Assembly (NCBI RefSeq): GCF_027925305.1
Contig: NZ_BSDR01000001.1
Location: forward strand, 4,110,501 to 4,174,500
DNA length: 64,000 bases
Origin: Desulforhabdus amnigena
Lineage (GTDB): Bacteria; Desulfobacterota; Syntrophobacteria; Syntrophobacterales; Syntrophobacteraceae
Direction: 5' to 3'
Below are positions 9,664 to 18,949 of the stretch, in pieces (the first letter of the stretch is position 1; every line of letters starts with the position of its first letter). The notes under the pieces are model-generated. The model searched no databases. It saw only the letters and a list, made by a program, of their open reading frames with translations, and was not told where the DNA came from. A program made the position numbers and the translations under genes.

Positions 9664-10812
9664 ATGAACTTTGAACTGACCGAAGAACAACAAATGATCC
9701 AGGATATGGCTCGAAAGTTTGCTGAACGTGAAATCAAACCCGTGGCCGCGGAATTGGACCGTACGCACAAACATCCCGCTGATCTGGTCGCAAAGATGGG
9801 CGAACTCGGACTGATGGGGGTGACCATCCCCGAAGAATATGGGGGAGCCGGAATGGATTATATCTGTTACGTACTCTCCATGATCGAGATCTCCAAAGCG
9901 TGTGCCTCCTGCGGTGTCATCATGAGCGTCTGCAACAGCCTCTACAATTTCCCCGTGAATGCTTATGGGACAGAAGAGCAGAAGAAAAAATATTTAACAC
10001 CCGTCGCCAGTGGTCAAGCCTTGGGCTGCTATGGTCTTACGGAGGCGGGTGCAGGTTCCGACCCGGCCAAGATGCGTACTACGGCCGTGCTGGACGGGAA
10101 TGAATGGGTCATCAACGGGGTGAAAAAGTTCATCACCAACGGCAACGTTGCAAAATACTGTGTATTGGCAGCCGTTACGGACAAAAGTGCAGGCTACAAA
10201 GGGATCAGTTCCTTCATCATCGACTTTGAAAATACCCCAGGTTTCAGGGTGGGAACTGTAGAAGACAAGTTGGGAATCAATGCTTCGGGAACGGCTGAAC
10301 TGGTTTTCGAAGATGCCCGTATCCCCAAGGAGAATCTCCTCGGAAAGCCCGGGGAAGGTTTCAAGCAAATGCTCACCACGCTGGATGGCGGCCGTATCGG
10401 TATCGCCTCGCAGGCGCTGGGCATCGGGTATGCCACTTTGGAAGAGGCCATTGAATACAGTAAGACGCGGGAACAATTCGACCGTCCCATTTCTTCTTTC
10501 CAGGCCATCCAGTGGAAGCTGGCGGATATGGCCACACAGCTGGATGCTGCGCTGCTTTTGACCCTTCGGGCCGCCTGGCTGGAACAGAATCACCGGCCCT
10601 ATGAAAAAGAAGCCGCCATGGGCAAGCTGCTCGCTTCCGATGTCGCCATGTGGGCCGCTGTGGAAGGGGTGCAAGTTCTGGGTGGATACGGGTTCTGTAA
10701 AGACTATCCCATGGAACGGCACATGCGGGATGCCAAGATCACTCAGATTTACGAAGGAACCAACGAAATTATGCGGCTGGTGATTGCTCGTAACCTCTTG
10801 AAACAGCGGTAA
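9664..10812 (+). CDS. Short-chain acyl-CoA (butyryl-CoA) dehydrogenase
   Basis: FAD enzyme interconverting acyl-CoA and trans-2-enoyl-CoA, normally with ETF as electron partner. At 382 residues it is full length. The catalytic base is Glu364 in the C-terminal IYEGTNEI motif, at the position used by butyryl-CoA dehydrogenases. GLTEAGAGSD and ITNG motifs of the FAD/substrate region are present. The start follows GGAGGAGA. Last gene of the thiolase-crotonase unit, ending at the terminator 10852-10892. ETF genes are not in the window. Confidence 0.93.
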   Translation: MNFELTEEQQMIQDMARKFAEREIKPVAAELDRTHKHPADLVAKMGELGLMGVTIPEEYGGAGMDYICYVLSMIEISKACASCGVIMSVCNSLYNFPVNAYGTEEQKKKYLTPVASGQALGCYGLTEAGAGSDPAKMRTTAVLDGNEWVINGVKKFITNGNVAKYCVLAAVTDKSAGYKGISSFIIDFENTPGFRVGTVEDKLGINASGTAELVFEDARIPKENLLGKPGEGFKQMLTTLDGGRIGIASQALGIGYATLEEAIEYSKTREQFDRPISSFQAIQWKLADMATQLDAALLLTLRAAWLEQNHRPYEKEAAMGKLLASDVAMWAAVEGVQVLGGYGFCKDYPMERHMRDAKITQIYEGTNEIMRLVIARNLLKQR

Positions 10813-10851
10813 AATTCCGTGTCGCGAAAGCCTTGAAAGTCTAAGAAAGCC

Positions 10852-10892
10852 AAACCCCCGAAAGACCGCAGTCTTTCGGGGGTTTCTTTTTG
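10852..10892 (+). terminator. Intrinsic terminator of the beta-oxidation unit
   Basis: A perfect 15 bp stem (AAACCCCCGAAAGAC and complement, tetraloop CGCA) is followed by TTTCTTTTTG, 39 nt after the acyl-CoA dehydrogenase stop. Confidence 0.92.
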
Positions 10893-11054
10893 TCAGCAAC
10901 TGACTTGATACTTTGAGGGTGCCTCGGGAGGCGGAGTGGCGCAGGCAACCAACGTTATACCCGAGTAAGTCTTTTTCCGTTGTTCATTTTTTGTCTTCCT
11001 CAGTTCATCCGTACGACCTGACGCCCCCGGGGTTCCAAGGAGAAAATCCCTTGC

Positions 11055-11246
11055 CTAGGATCTCATCATTCGGCGTTCCCGCCTCTGGATTCGCTTGATC
11101 GCTTTTTTCTTCTTGATGCGACGGCGTTCTCCTTTAGAAAGATAATAGTTGTGGCGACGCAAGACAGGTTGGACGTTCTTTTGAAAGTCTTTGCGGAGCT
11201 TACGTATTTTCTTTTCAATATTTTCTCTTGTTTCGGACTCCGACAT
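11055..11246 (-). CDS. Probable bS21-like small ribosomal protein
   Basis: A 63-residue, extremely basic protein. The C-terminal half (RRHNYYLSKGERRR followed by a Lys/Arg-rich helix) resembles the C-terminal half of ribosomal protein S21, whose pattern is a Tyr-containing turn followed by a long basic helix. The N-terminal half is less like S21. It sits 223 nt downstream of an EF-G gene on the same strand, consistent with a translation role. The family call is by pattern only; it could be another RNA-binding peptide. Confidence 0.55.
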   Translation of the reverse strand: MSESETRENIEKKIRKLRKDFQKNVQPVLRRHNYYLSKGERRRIKKKKAIKRIQRRERRMMRS

Positions 11247-11468
11247 TAAATATTCACCTACCTTTCCGCAAAAAACTTCGACGGTCTCAACATGCTTCTT
11301 TTTTCAAAAAAGCGCGAGTTGCTCTTTCCCGCCAGTCAGAGCAGTCTCAGCGCCCCATGGGTCTTTCGTTGGTTGCCTGCAAAAACCCCACAACCAAAAG
11401 AAAATAAATCAACTTTCTAAAGATATCAAGAAAATATAATTGATCCCCAGCACATTTTAAAAATATGC

Positions 11469-13511
11469 TCATCCCTGTGAAGCGAGATCGTAATGTGAGA
11501 AATGCATGGTGAAGGTTCCTCTTCCCTGGGTCGAAGACCGAAGTACGGTCGAATAGCCGAACATCTTTGAGAGAGGAGCGACGGCCTTGACGACCTGAAT
11601 GGCCTTACGCGCTGAAATGCTTTCTACTCTCCCTTTGCGCAGACTGATGTCCCCCAGCACTTCCCCGAGAAATTCCTCGGGAACGAGGATTTCCACTGCC
11701 ATGAAGGGTTCAAGCAGTATGGGGGCAGCCTGCTCGCACGCCTGTCTGAACGCCATAGTCGCAGCGACCTTGTAAGCCAATTCGCTGGATACGCCTTCCT
11801 GAAAGCTCCCTCCGAAGATCACTGCTTCCACATCTACGACCGGATAGCCGAGAAGGGGGCCACTGTTGAAGGCATCCTGGATCCCCTGTTCAAGTGCGGA
11901 GAAGTAAATTTCGGGGATGGAAGCGTCTCTGATCCTGTTTTCAATGAAATTGCCTTCTCCCCTTTGGCGTGGAGAGACACGGAGTTCCACCATGGCATAG
12001 TGCCTGGTCCCTCCGATCTCACGGTCGAAAACGGCTTGAGCCTGGGCCGCCTCGCGAATGGTTTCCCTGTAGACGACTTGTGGTTTTCCTGCATTGGCGA
12101 TTACATGAAAATCTCGCTCCAGGCGGTTCAAGACGATTTCCAGGTGCAATTCACCCATTCCGCTGATGATCGTCTGGCCGGTATCGGGATTTTCGGTGAA
12201 TCTGAAAGTCGGATCTTCCTCAGACAATTTGGCCAGGCTGTCCAGCAGTTTTTCCTGATCGGCCCTCGTGTTTGCCTCAACCGCGATGGAGATGACGGGT
12301 TCGTAGATATCAACGGGTTCAAGGAGGATGGGATGCCCCGGAGCGCATAAAGAATCGCCGGTTGTGGCGGATTTGAGCCCCATGAGGGCCACAATGTTTC
12401 CTGCCCCCGTTTGCTCGAGTCGATCGCGTTTGTTGGCGTGCATCTGGAAAATACGCGAGATCTTTTCTTTGGTGCCTTTGGTGACATTGAAGATATCACT
12501 GCCGACCTGTAGCTTTCCGGAATAAATGCGGGCATAGGTCAGTTTGCGTCCTTGGTCCATCTGAATCTTGAATGCCAGAGCTGCTAAAGGCGCTTGTTCA
12601 CTGCTCGGACGCTCTTCGATCTCTTTTGTTTGAGGATTTTCTCCTTTGATAGGGGGAACATCGAGCGGGGAAGGAAGAAAATCCACAATAGCGTCGAGAA
12701 GAGGCTGTATCCCCTTGTTTTTCAATGCAGAGCCGCACAATACGGGAACGGCTTTGAGCTGTAGGGTGATCTTGCGGATGACGGGGATCAATTCCTCGGC
12801 GGAGATCTCTTTTCCCTCCAGATAAAGATCCATGAGGTTGTCATCCCATTCAGCCACTTTTGCCACCAGATTATCGCGGGCTTCAATGGCTTCCTTCAGA
12901 AGATCCGGTTCGATATCCTGATATTGATATTCAGCTCCAAGGGTTTCGTCGAGCCAGGTAATCTGTTTCATGCGCAGCAGATCGATCACTCCACGGAAGT
13001 TAGCTTCCTGTCCAAGGGGAAGCTGCAAAATAAGGGGATTGGCTTTGAATTTTTCTTCAATCTGTTGAACGACATTTTTGAAGTCGGCGCCGAGGCGATC
13101 CATTTTGTTGACAAAAGCGATTTTTGGAACGTGATATCGGTCCGCCTGGTGCCAAACTGTTTCCGATTGCGGTTCCACACCTCCAACACCGCAGAAGACG
13201 GCAATGGCCCCGTCGAGGACACGCAGAGAGCGTTCCACTTCGATGGTAAAGTCCACATGTCCCGGCGTATCGATCAGGTGGAATTCATGATTGCGCCAAA
13301 GACAGGTGGTCACGGCCGAGGTTATGGTTATTCCTCGCTCCTGTTCCTGTTCCATCCAGTCCATCACAGCGGTGCCGTCGTGAACCTCCCCCATTTTGTG
13401 AGATCGACCCGTGTAATAGAGGATCCTTTCAGTGACTGTGGTCTTTCCAGCATCGATATGAGCTATGATGCCGAAGTTGCGAAATGTATTGAGGCGACGT
13501 GCTTCAGCCAT
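11469..13511 (-). CDS. fusA: Translation elongation factor G
   Basis: GTPase that moves tRNA and mRNA through the ribosome. The 680 residues carry the G motifs in order: AHIDAGKTT (G1), the T of GITI (G2), DTPGH (G3), NKMD (G4) and a [10 protein letters not shown]5 region, followed by domains II-V. It stands away from any ribosomal-protein operon, so it may be a second EF-G paralogue rather than the str-operon copy; the window cannot settle this. Start ATG 13511. Confidence 0.93.
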   Translation of the reverse strand: MAEARRLNTFRNFGIIAHIDAGKTTVTERILYYTGRSHKMGEVHDGTAVMDWMEQEQERGITITSAVTTCLWRNHEFHLIDTPGHVDFTIEVERSLRVLDGAIAVFCGVGGVEPQSETVWHQADRYHVPKIAFVNKMDRLGADFKNVVQQIEEKFKANPLILQLPLGQEANFRGVIDLLRMKQITWLDETLGAEYQYQDIEPDLLKEAIEARDNLVAKVAEWDDNLMDLYLEGKEISAEELIPVIRKITLQLKAVPVLCGSALKNKGIQPLLDAIVDFLPSPLDVPPIKGENPQTKEIEERPSSEQAPLAALAFKIQMDQGRKLTYARIYSGKLQVGSDIFNVTKGTKEKISRIFQMHANKRDRLEQTGAGNIVALMGLKSATTGDSLCAPGHPILLEPVDIYEPVISIAVEANTRADQEKLLDSLAKLSEEDPTFRFTENPDTGQTIISGMGELHLEIVLNRLERDFHVIANAGKPQVVYRETIREAAQAQAVFDREIGGTRHYAMVELRVSPRQRGEGNFIENRIRDASIPEIYFSALEQGIQDAFNSGPLLGYPVVDVEAVIFGGSFQEGVSSELAYKVAATMAFRQACEQAAPILLEPFMAVEILVPEEFLGEVLGDISLRKGRVESISARKAIQVVKAVAPLSKMFGYSTVLRSSTQGRGTFTMHFSHYDLASQG

Positions 13512-14308
13512 ATTTACTTTTCCCCGATTGGGAGGTCAAAGAATATCTTTTCCCATTGGTAACGCAAAATGCCGGTGTCTCTTTGTTGAGAACTTCGGGT
13601 TTCGTGCCCCCTTCCTGCTCCAGATTCCAAAGATTGAAAACTACATGTCATTTTGGCCGCACCCAAATCCATTACCCTGTTTTTTCTGAAAATAGAAAAA
13701 AGTAATGTAAAGAAAATTGCATAAAGTGTCAAGGTAATGGAAAAAATGGCAAAATGTATTCCTCTTATGCTTTCCGTTTTGCAGCCGTTCACCGCAGAGG
13801 GATTGAAAAGCTCAGAGAATAAGGAAAGTTCAAAGCCGGCTGTTTTTTTCTTTTCTGCGTAATCTGCGGATATGCAAAGGGTGGTGAACGGTCATTGCAT
13901 TTTTCCGCGGAAAATCCGGAAAACAAATCAAAATGCGTGCGATCGGCCGTTTTCCCACATGAAACAACGAACCCACTGACCAAATTCCCCACGTTCAAAA
14001 ACTATTCTTCCATAAAAATTCTGGTGTTTCTCATGTTGAAAAACCCGGTGCAATAAGGGGCTTTAGCCCACCAGTCCGTTAGAATGCGTTCAATAACTCT
14101 AAATAAGTCTACATAAGGCCGGATACTTCATCAATAAGATCCTCAGCCCGCACATTTTCAGAAAAATTCATCCTAATCCTTGAAAATCCCGATTTATGGG
14201 GGTTGTCACTGGCGAGACTATGCTGCTAAGTAAGGGGCAATCCTAAACTCTTACGGTCCACCGCGAGGGCGATGTTGATTTTCTTTGAAAAGATAAGGAG
14301 AAACCAGT
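13512..14308. other. Gene-free region with an inverted repeat
   Basis: About 800 bp with no credible gene. It contains a repeat-like structure at 13785-13891 whose ends CCGTTCACC and GGTGAACGG are perfect complements and whose inner bases (CGCAGAG, CTGCGG) also pair in part. It resembles the ends of the dispersed elements seen elsewhere in the window. Confidence 0.5.
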
Positions 14309-15379
14309 ATGGCGCCTGATTCCTCACTCTGTAGGCACCAGCTGGGGGAAGCTCAAACAAGTCATCAACGGCATTTGCTGTTGAAGGCTACCCTTCCGTT
14401 TTGTCTTGGTCTTACGTTTTTTGCCACTCAAATTGAGGCAAGGACTGAACCGATCCGGGACTCCTGGAGTGAGATTTCGGCTTCGTTCCATACTCACGAA
14501 AGGTCATCCATGAAAAACCCGGGGGCGCTGAATTCCTTGTCCCCCTCATCAAAGTTTTTCAATTCTTCCCCTGCTGGCGAACGATGGAGTAACAGAAGTC
14601 AGATACCCATCCCTAATCAACCTGCGATTCAAAGACAAATCCGCTTCTACGAAGGAAAGGGACGATCGGATTTTTCTGGAGCGCTGGAGCGTTCCTGGTC
14701 CTATTCCACCGTTATGGCCCAAATTTTAGATTCTGAGGGAGTGCCCCCCGAATTGATAGCGGTAGTGATGGTAGAAAGCTGCTTCAAGGGAAGGGCATCC
14801 CATAAAGGAGCGGTAGGCTATTGGCAGTTGCTTGCGTCGACGGCACGATCGATGGGACTGAGAGTCGATCGTTGGGTGGATGAGCGATATGATCCAGTAA
14901 AATCCACTCAAGCTGCTGCAAAATATTTACGTTCGCTTTATGATCAGTTTGGTTGCTGGACATTGGCCATCGCTGCGTACAATTCCGGAGATGCCCCTGT
15001 GATGAGCGCCATCAAAAAACATGGAGTGAATGATTTTTGGGAAATTTCCAAGCGTGGCAGCCTGCCTCGGATAACGCGGGCTTATGTTCCGAAGGTTCTT
15101 GCGGCCATTCGGATCATGCGAAATTTAGATGCTCATGGGTTCGAAAGTCCACAACAGTTTCCCATTTACGACTATGAGTCCGTTTCCATTAAATCGCCTT
15201 TGCAACTTGAGCAAGTGGCGAAATGGATCAATGTACCCACGAGTGATTTGAGGGACTTGAACCCATCTCTGCGTCACGACCGCTTACCCCCTAATGGTGG
15301 GGTGAAGCTAAACTTGCCTTCCGGAGCTAGAGATAAGTTCGATGTAGCTTACGCGCGTTACACTTCCGGGAGAAATTAA
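14309..15379 (+). CDS. Lytic transglycosylase, SLT/MltD-like
   Basis: Cleaves peptidoglycan glycan strands in the periplasm. After an N-terminal segment with a hydrophobic stretch at residues 24-42 (likely export signal), a low-complexity linker leads to an SLT domain with the catalytic glutamate in VESCF (Glu156) and the family motifs GAVGYWQL and AAYNSG. The C-terminal 60 residues look like a weak LysM-type repeat. 356 aa. The usual FMPGTA is replaced by LLASTA, a mild deviation. It stands alone. Confidence 0.82.
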   Translation: MAPDSSLCRHQLGEAQTSHQRHLLLKATLPFCLGLTFFATQIEARTEPIRDSWSEISASFHTHERSSMKNPGALNSLSPSSKFFNSSPAGERWSNRSQIPIPNQPAIQRQIRFYEGKGRSDFSGALERSWSYSTVMAQILDSEGVPPELIAVVMVESCFKGRASHKGAVGYWQLLASTARSMGLRVDRWVDERYDPVKSTQAAAKYLRSLYDQFGCWTLAIAAYNSGDAPVMSAIKKHGVNDFWEISKRGSLPRITRAYVPKVLAAIRIMRNLDAHGFESPQQFPIYDYESVSIKSPLQLEQVAKWINVPTSDLRDLNPSLRHDRLPPNGGVKLNLPSGARDKFDVAYARYTSGRN

Positions 15380-15444
15380 ACAATCACATAGTCCTACGGA
15401 TCGAGACTGGAAGAGTTATTGAGTGCTGAAAGAAGAGTTTGACC

Positions 15445-15630
15445 ATGAGTATTAGAATGCTGGCCGTTGAGCTTTACAGTGTAATGAAACGCGTCAAGGA
15501 GTTGGAGAAAAAGCTTGAAAACATGGCTCCCGGAACACCGGGAAGGGACGAAGTGGAAAGAGAGCTCAATAGAGAGAGAGCTGAACAAAAACGTCTGAAA
15601 AAAATGTTGGATGGCGCCAAAGAAGGCTAA
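15445..15630 (+). CDS. Small coiled-coil protein
   Basis: A 61-residue, highly charged, predicted helical protein (VKELEKKLE, then a Pro-Gly turn, then EVERELNRERAEQKRLKKML). I recall similar short conserved hypotheticals in deltaproteobacteria but cannot name a function. ATG 15445 is preferred over an in-frame TTG two codons earlier. The ribosome site (AGAAGAG) is weak. Confidence 0.6.
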   Translation: MSIRMLAVELYSVMKRVKELEKKLENMAPGTPGRDEVERELNRERAEQKRLKKMLDGAKEG

Positions 15631-15900
15631 AGACATTTCTTGCATGAAAAAGCTCAGAGGCAGCCGGCGGGAGTTCGTGCCCTTTCAGATTACAACGCGA
15701 GGGTGCCGGAAGAAGCGGCCTCAACATTGAGTCAAACAGCATCTCATCAGGATTGTAGTAAGCAGTTTATCAGGTTAAGGAAAAATTAGGGTATAGGTAC
15801 TTCATCAAGTTCAATGCGTTTGCCCTCTTCCTTCATTCCGGGGAAGGGGGCATTCCAGCCGCTCTGAGATCCTCCAATCTTCCCTCCGTGCCGAACCTTT

Positions 15901-16353
15901 TTATTCAACCACCCAGACAGCGCAATTCTTTGCTTCAGTGACGACCTTCTTGGATACGCTGCCAAATAGAAATTCCTGTCTCTTACTCACCCCTCGCCTC
16001 CCAATGACGATGGTCCCGTAATTTCCCTTTTGCTGTTCCTGCAGTATGAGTTCGGATACAGTGACGAATTGACCGCAGACCTGGATCTTGATGTGGATGT
16101 TGTCCTGGGGGATGCCCTGGGCAGAGAGTCTTTTGCCCGCTTCTTCCATGAGTTTCAGGGTTTGGGATTTCAGTTGTTCTACGTGGTTTTTCCGTTCATT
16201 TTCGTCGGGCATGATGTCGGGTGAAGGTTCACGGATTACGTTCAAGAGTGTTATCTGGGCGGTGGGTTGGCAGGACATCAGGCGCCCGACATAATCTACG
16301 GCTTTGAGTGAATTCTCCGACATATCAATTGCGACCAATATGCTATTTTCCAT
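15901..16353 (-). CDS. Universal stress protein (UspA family)
   Basis: 150-residue single-domain Usp. The ATP-binding signature is present as GRRGVSKRQEFLFGSVS in the C-terminal third, and the N-terminus carries the first strand ILVAID with the conserved Asp. It shares strand with the kinase-like gene 72 nt upstream and may be co-transcribed with it. Role is general stress; the specific signal is unknown. Confidence 0.9.
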   Translation of the reverse strand: MENSILVAIDMSENSLKAVDYVGRLMSCQPTAQITLLNVIREPSPDIMPDENERKNHVEQLKSQTLKLMEEAGKRLSAQGIPQDNIHIKIQVCGQFVTVSELILQEQQKGNYGTIVIGRRGVSKRQEFLFGSVSKKVVTEAKNCAVWVVE

Positions 16354-16425
16354 GATTCACCCCGTCTCCCCTTTTATCTATATTTAAAGGTGCCGATACT
16401 CTGTAGAGGCCCTCGGATCAGTGGC

Positions 16426-17385
16426 CTATATCTTTCGACAAGCTTTCAAATCATGCAAAAGTTCTTCGGTGGATTCATAGAAAACTTCTGCGCCATGGCT
16501 GAAATGAAGCAGGATGTGGTTCATCTCATCAGGAATGTATGGAAAAAGTTTCTTGAGGTTCATCACCCGGTGCTTGAAAAAGAGGGACATGTCGTCTTCC
16601 GTCAAACAGGTTTTCAACTGCATCCCCTCCGGACCGCATGCGCTCAAATCCTGCACTGTATGGAATCCTCCCCCTATCGTTAACAGCAGGACATTTCCCA
16701 GGCCAAACAGGTCAACCCCAAAAGGATTTTCTGCCCAGTCGTACGTATAGTCAAAATCGATCCATTTGTAGATTCCGGTTTCTTTATCGATGAATATGTG
16801 GTCGTTGCGGATGTCTCCGTGCAGCTCCTTGTAGGAATGGAGCCGCCGAATGGCCTCGATGCAAAGGAGGATGTTATCGAAAATTTCAGGGAATTTATTG
16901 TAAAAATAGGCTTCATGGTCCATTGCCAGATCCAGAATATAGTCAAAAAATCTCTTTCCCTGGATTCTGTCAATGATTCTTACGGAATTCCCCGCTTTGT
17001 CCTGTACGTTGAATCCTTGCATGAAGTAGGGATCATTGCGTATTTTTTCGAGAATCCTAGCCTCTTTTTGAGGACTGCGGAAGCATTTTATGCTCTCCGT
17101 ACCCAACTGTAGAAAAAAGGATTCGAAGAAGACGAGTTTCACGATCTTGGAGCTGCCATCATCCAGGTCGATCACCTTCTTGACCCAATACTTGGGGTCT
17201 CCGTCCATTCCGAATCTGCCTTCCACTTCTTCTCCACGGACAAAATAAAATTTGCCTCCAAGTTCCAGAACGTCCCCGGACCCTATTTTCATGTATTCCG
17301 TAGTATCTTGAAAGATGTTGAGTTTCTGGCGGATGGGGCGGTGAAGGTAGTGTTCAATTTTCTCTTTTATTTGGGATTCGTTCAT
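16426..17385 (-). CDS. Protein-kinase-fold phosphotransferase
   Basis: A 319-residue protein with kinase-fold landmarks: Lys83 in IVKLVF (candidate ATP lysine), Glu108 in KEARIL, HGD at 189-191 in place of HRD, and DFD at 210-212 in place of DFG. No glycine-rich P-loop of canonical type is obvious, so it belongs to the atypical kinase-like group that also includes small-molecule phosphotransferases. Substrate unknown. It is followed by a universal stress protein gene on the same strand. No transmembrane segment. Confidence 0.7.
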   Translation of the reverse strand: MNESQIKEKIEHYLHRPIRQKLNIFQDTTEYMKIGSGDVLELGGKFYFVRGEEVEGRFGMDGDPKYWVKKVIDLDDGSSKIVKLVFFESFFLQLGTESIKCFRSPQKEARILEKIRNDPYFMQGFNVQDKAGNSVRIIDRIQGKRFFDYILDLAMDHEAYFYNKFPEIFDNILLCIEAIRRLHSYKELHGDIRNDHIFIDKETGIYKWIDFDYTYDWAENPFGVDLFGLGNVLLLTIGGGFHTVQDLSACGPEGMQLKTCLTEDDMSLFFKHRVMNLKKLFPYIPDEMNHILLHFSHGAEVFYESTEELLHDLKACRKI

Positions 17386-17498
17386 CTCTTTTACCTGCTT
17401 GGTGAGAGAGAAAAAAGGCTGTCTGTTTTTTTATGATATAGATTGCAACCGTTTACCGCAGGGAGAGCGGAGAACACAAAAAAAGAGGCGGATCTTGG

Positions 17499-18086
17499 TT
17501 AAAAGCCCGCAGGGACGATTTTGCTGAAAGCCATGTGCAGGGCGTCTCTTTTTTGAGGATTCCTGTAATTGAAAGGGGAGGGATGATATGTGACCAAAAT
17601 CCTCAATGCCTGGATTGTATAAAAATTGCCGTTAGCTTTCTCCATCTTCAAGTTCTCGTCCATCAGAAGTGTTTTGGCAGCAGAAAGTCCAAGACATACA
17701 ACCAAAGGAGGTGCCAATATTTCCAGTTCCTGAAGAAGATAAGGCAGTGCATAGCGACTTTCCCTGGCTGTGGGTCTTCTGTTTTCCCCCTTTGGAGTAA
17801 AAGGTCTGTATTTCACCAAATTGGTGATGAAGACTCTTTTTCTCGATAATCCGATTTCTTCCAATAGTATGTCGAGATTTTTTCCTGCAGGCCCCACAAA
17901 GGGCAGGCGTTCTTTTTCTTCTTCCCTTCCAGGAGCTTCCCCTATAAAGACGATGGTATTTTCTTCAAAAAGACCCACTCCGGGTACAAAGATATCTCCC
18001 ATACTCCGACTTCTGTATTGTGGATCCTGAATAATCCTAGCATAGAGATCCATCAACTTCAGAGCCTTTTGCTCTGCTGCAGTCAT
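17499..18086 (-). CDS. Uracil-DNA glycosylase, family 4-like, without Fe-S cysteines
   Basis: Base-excision repair enzyme removing uracil from DNA. The family-4 motif A is GEAPG at 49-53 and the second motif is HPSP (His168). The 195 residues cover the catalytic domain. Family-4 enzymes normally bind a [4Fe-4S] cluster through four cysteines; here there is no cysteine before motif A, and the two positions around KYRPF and ESRYALPYL that usually carry Cys are Tyr. The only other Cys is in the VVCLGL strand. It is therefore a cluster-less variant. Confidence 0.82.
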   Translation of the reverse strand: MTAAEQKALKLMDLYARIIQDPQYRSRSMGDIFVPGVGLFEENTIVFIGEAPGREEEKERLPFVGPAGKNLDILLEEIGLSRKRVFITNLVKYRPFTPKGENRRPTARESRYALPYLLQELEILAPPLVVCLGLSAAKTLLMDENLKMEKANGNFYTIQALRILVTYHPSPFNYRNPQKRDALHMAFSKIVPAGF

Positions 18087-18252
18087 TCAGAATTCACTCC
18101 CCTCCTGTGCTTTTAGTTTCTAGTCGTGGCAAGTGTGTTTGAGCTGCTGCATTTTCGTGACCTTGGCCCGGCGAGAAGGTTCACGATTCTTGAGGAGCGT
18201 TTCCGCCCGTTAACCTGATAAAGACGGATTGCTTGAAAAGGGCATTTTGAAA

Positions 18253-18290
18253 CAAAAAAAGCGGGTTCAACCGACCCGCTCAAATTTTTT
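18253..18290. terminator. Bidirectional intrinsic terminator
   Basis: Stem AGCGGGT/ACCCGCT (18260-18280) has a T run on the minus-strand side and six T on the plus-strand side. On the minus strand it lies about 160 nt after the fmdB-like stop and before the glycosylase gene. Confidence 0.85.
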
Positions 18291-18439
18291 CATCCATCGG
18301 CTCTCAAAGCACCCTTGTCATATTTTCCTGGACCGTTTTGACAGCTTGAGCACCAGAGCCAGATATTTTTCAACATTCTATCCCTACGGCCCGGATCTTA
18401 CGGAGCCGAACTCAACCCCCACTCCCGTTTTACCGATCT
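18291..18439 (-). ncRNA. Possible 3'-UTR or standalone small RNA
   Basis: About 150 nt between the FmdB-like stop and a strong terminator, without a gene. Internal pairing is visible on the minus strand (CGGCTCCG with CGGGCCG, and an outer GGGCCGT with ACGGTCC). It matches no RNA family I recognise; the terminator placement is the main reason to list it. Confidence 0.25.
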
Positions 18440-18700
18440 CTATTCATCAGTGGAAGCGCTGCTGGATTTCTTTTCCGTGCTGGGTGTTTCCGCCGTTTTG
18501 CATGCACTGGTACTCTGGTTCTTACCGGCATAATCTGTGGTATACCAACCTGAACCTTTAAGGTGGAAAGTACTCATGGAAATAAGCTTACGCAACTCAC
18601 CCTTGCATTCAGAACATTCAGTCAATGGCGCATCCGAAAATTTTTGCATGGCTTCCATTGTTTTTCCACACTTCAAACATTCGTATTCGTAGATCGGCAT
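18440..18700 (-). CDS. FmdB-family zinc-ribbon protein
   Basis: Small putative regulator with the FmdB signature: MPIYEYEC, then CxxC (C8, C11) and a second CSEC pair, a likely zinc ribbon, followed by the conserved FHLKGSGWYTTDY segment and a Ser/Thr/Lys-rich tail. 86 aa. ATG 18700 is chosen because AAGGAGG precedes it by 8 nt; a TTG two codons upstream is less likely. Function of the family is not established. Confidence 0.88.
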   Translation of the reverse strand: MPIYEYECLKCGKTMEAMQKFSDAPLTECSECKGELRKLISMSTFHLKGSGWYTTDYAGKNQSTSACKTAETPSTEKKSSSASTDE

Positions 18701-18889
18701 CCCCAAAACCTCCTTGATTATATTTTGCGACTCACTAGAAATAAAAGCCTTTTAATGACCAGCTCAATCACTGCAAAATTATAAAACTCCTTTCCCCAAT
18801 GTCAAGACGTTCGAGAAGGAACTTTCGGATTCGCTTTTCAAATTCCTTATGTGCTTTTCCTTCGATTCCCTTGAAAATATACCGTCTGC

Positions 18890-18913
18890 AGGTCGGGAAA
18901 GGAATCCCGACCT
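18890..18913. repeat. REP-like hairpin, GTCGGGA family
   Basis: AGGTCGGGA and TCCCGACCT separated by 6 bp. Related inverted repeats lie at 21036-21054 and 33519-33574. Confidence 0.6.
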
Positions 18914-18949
18914 ACGATTTTCATTGTTGGATGTGAACATTCCGGGATG

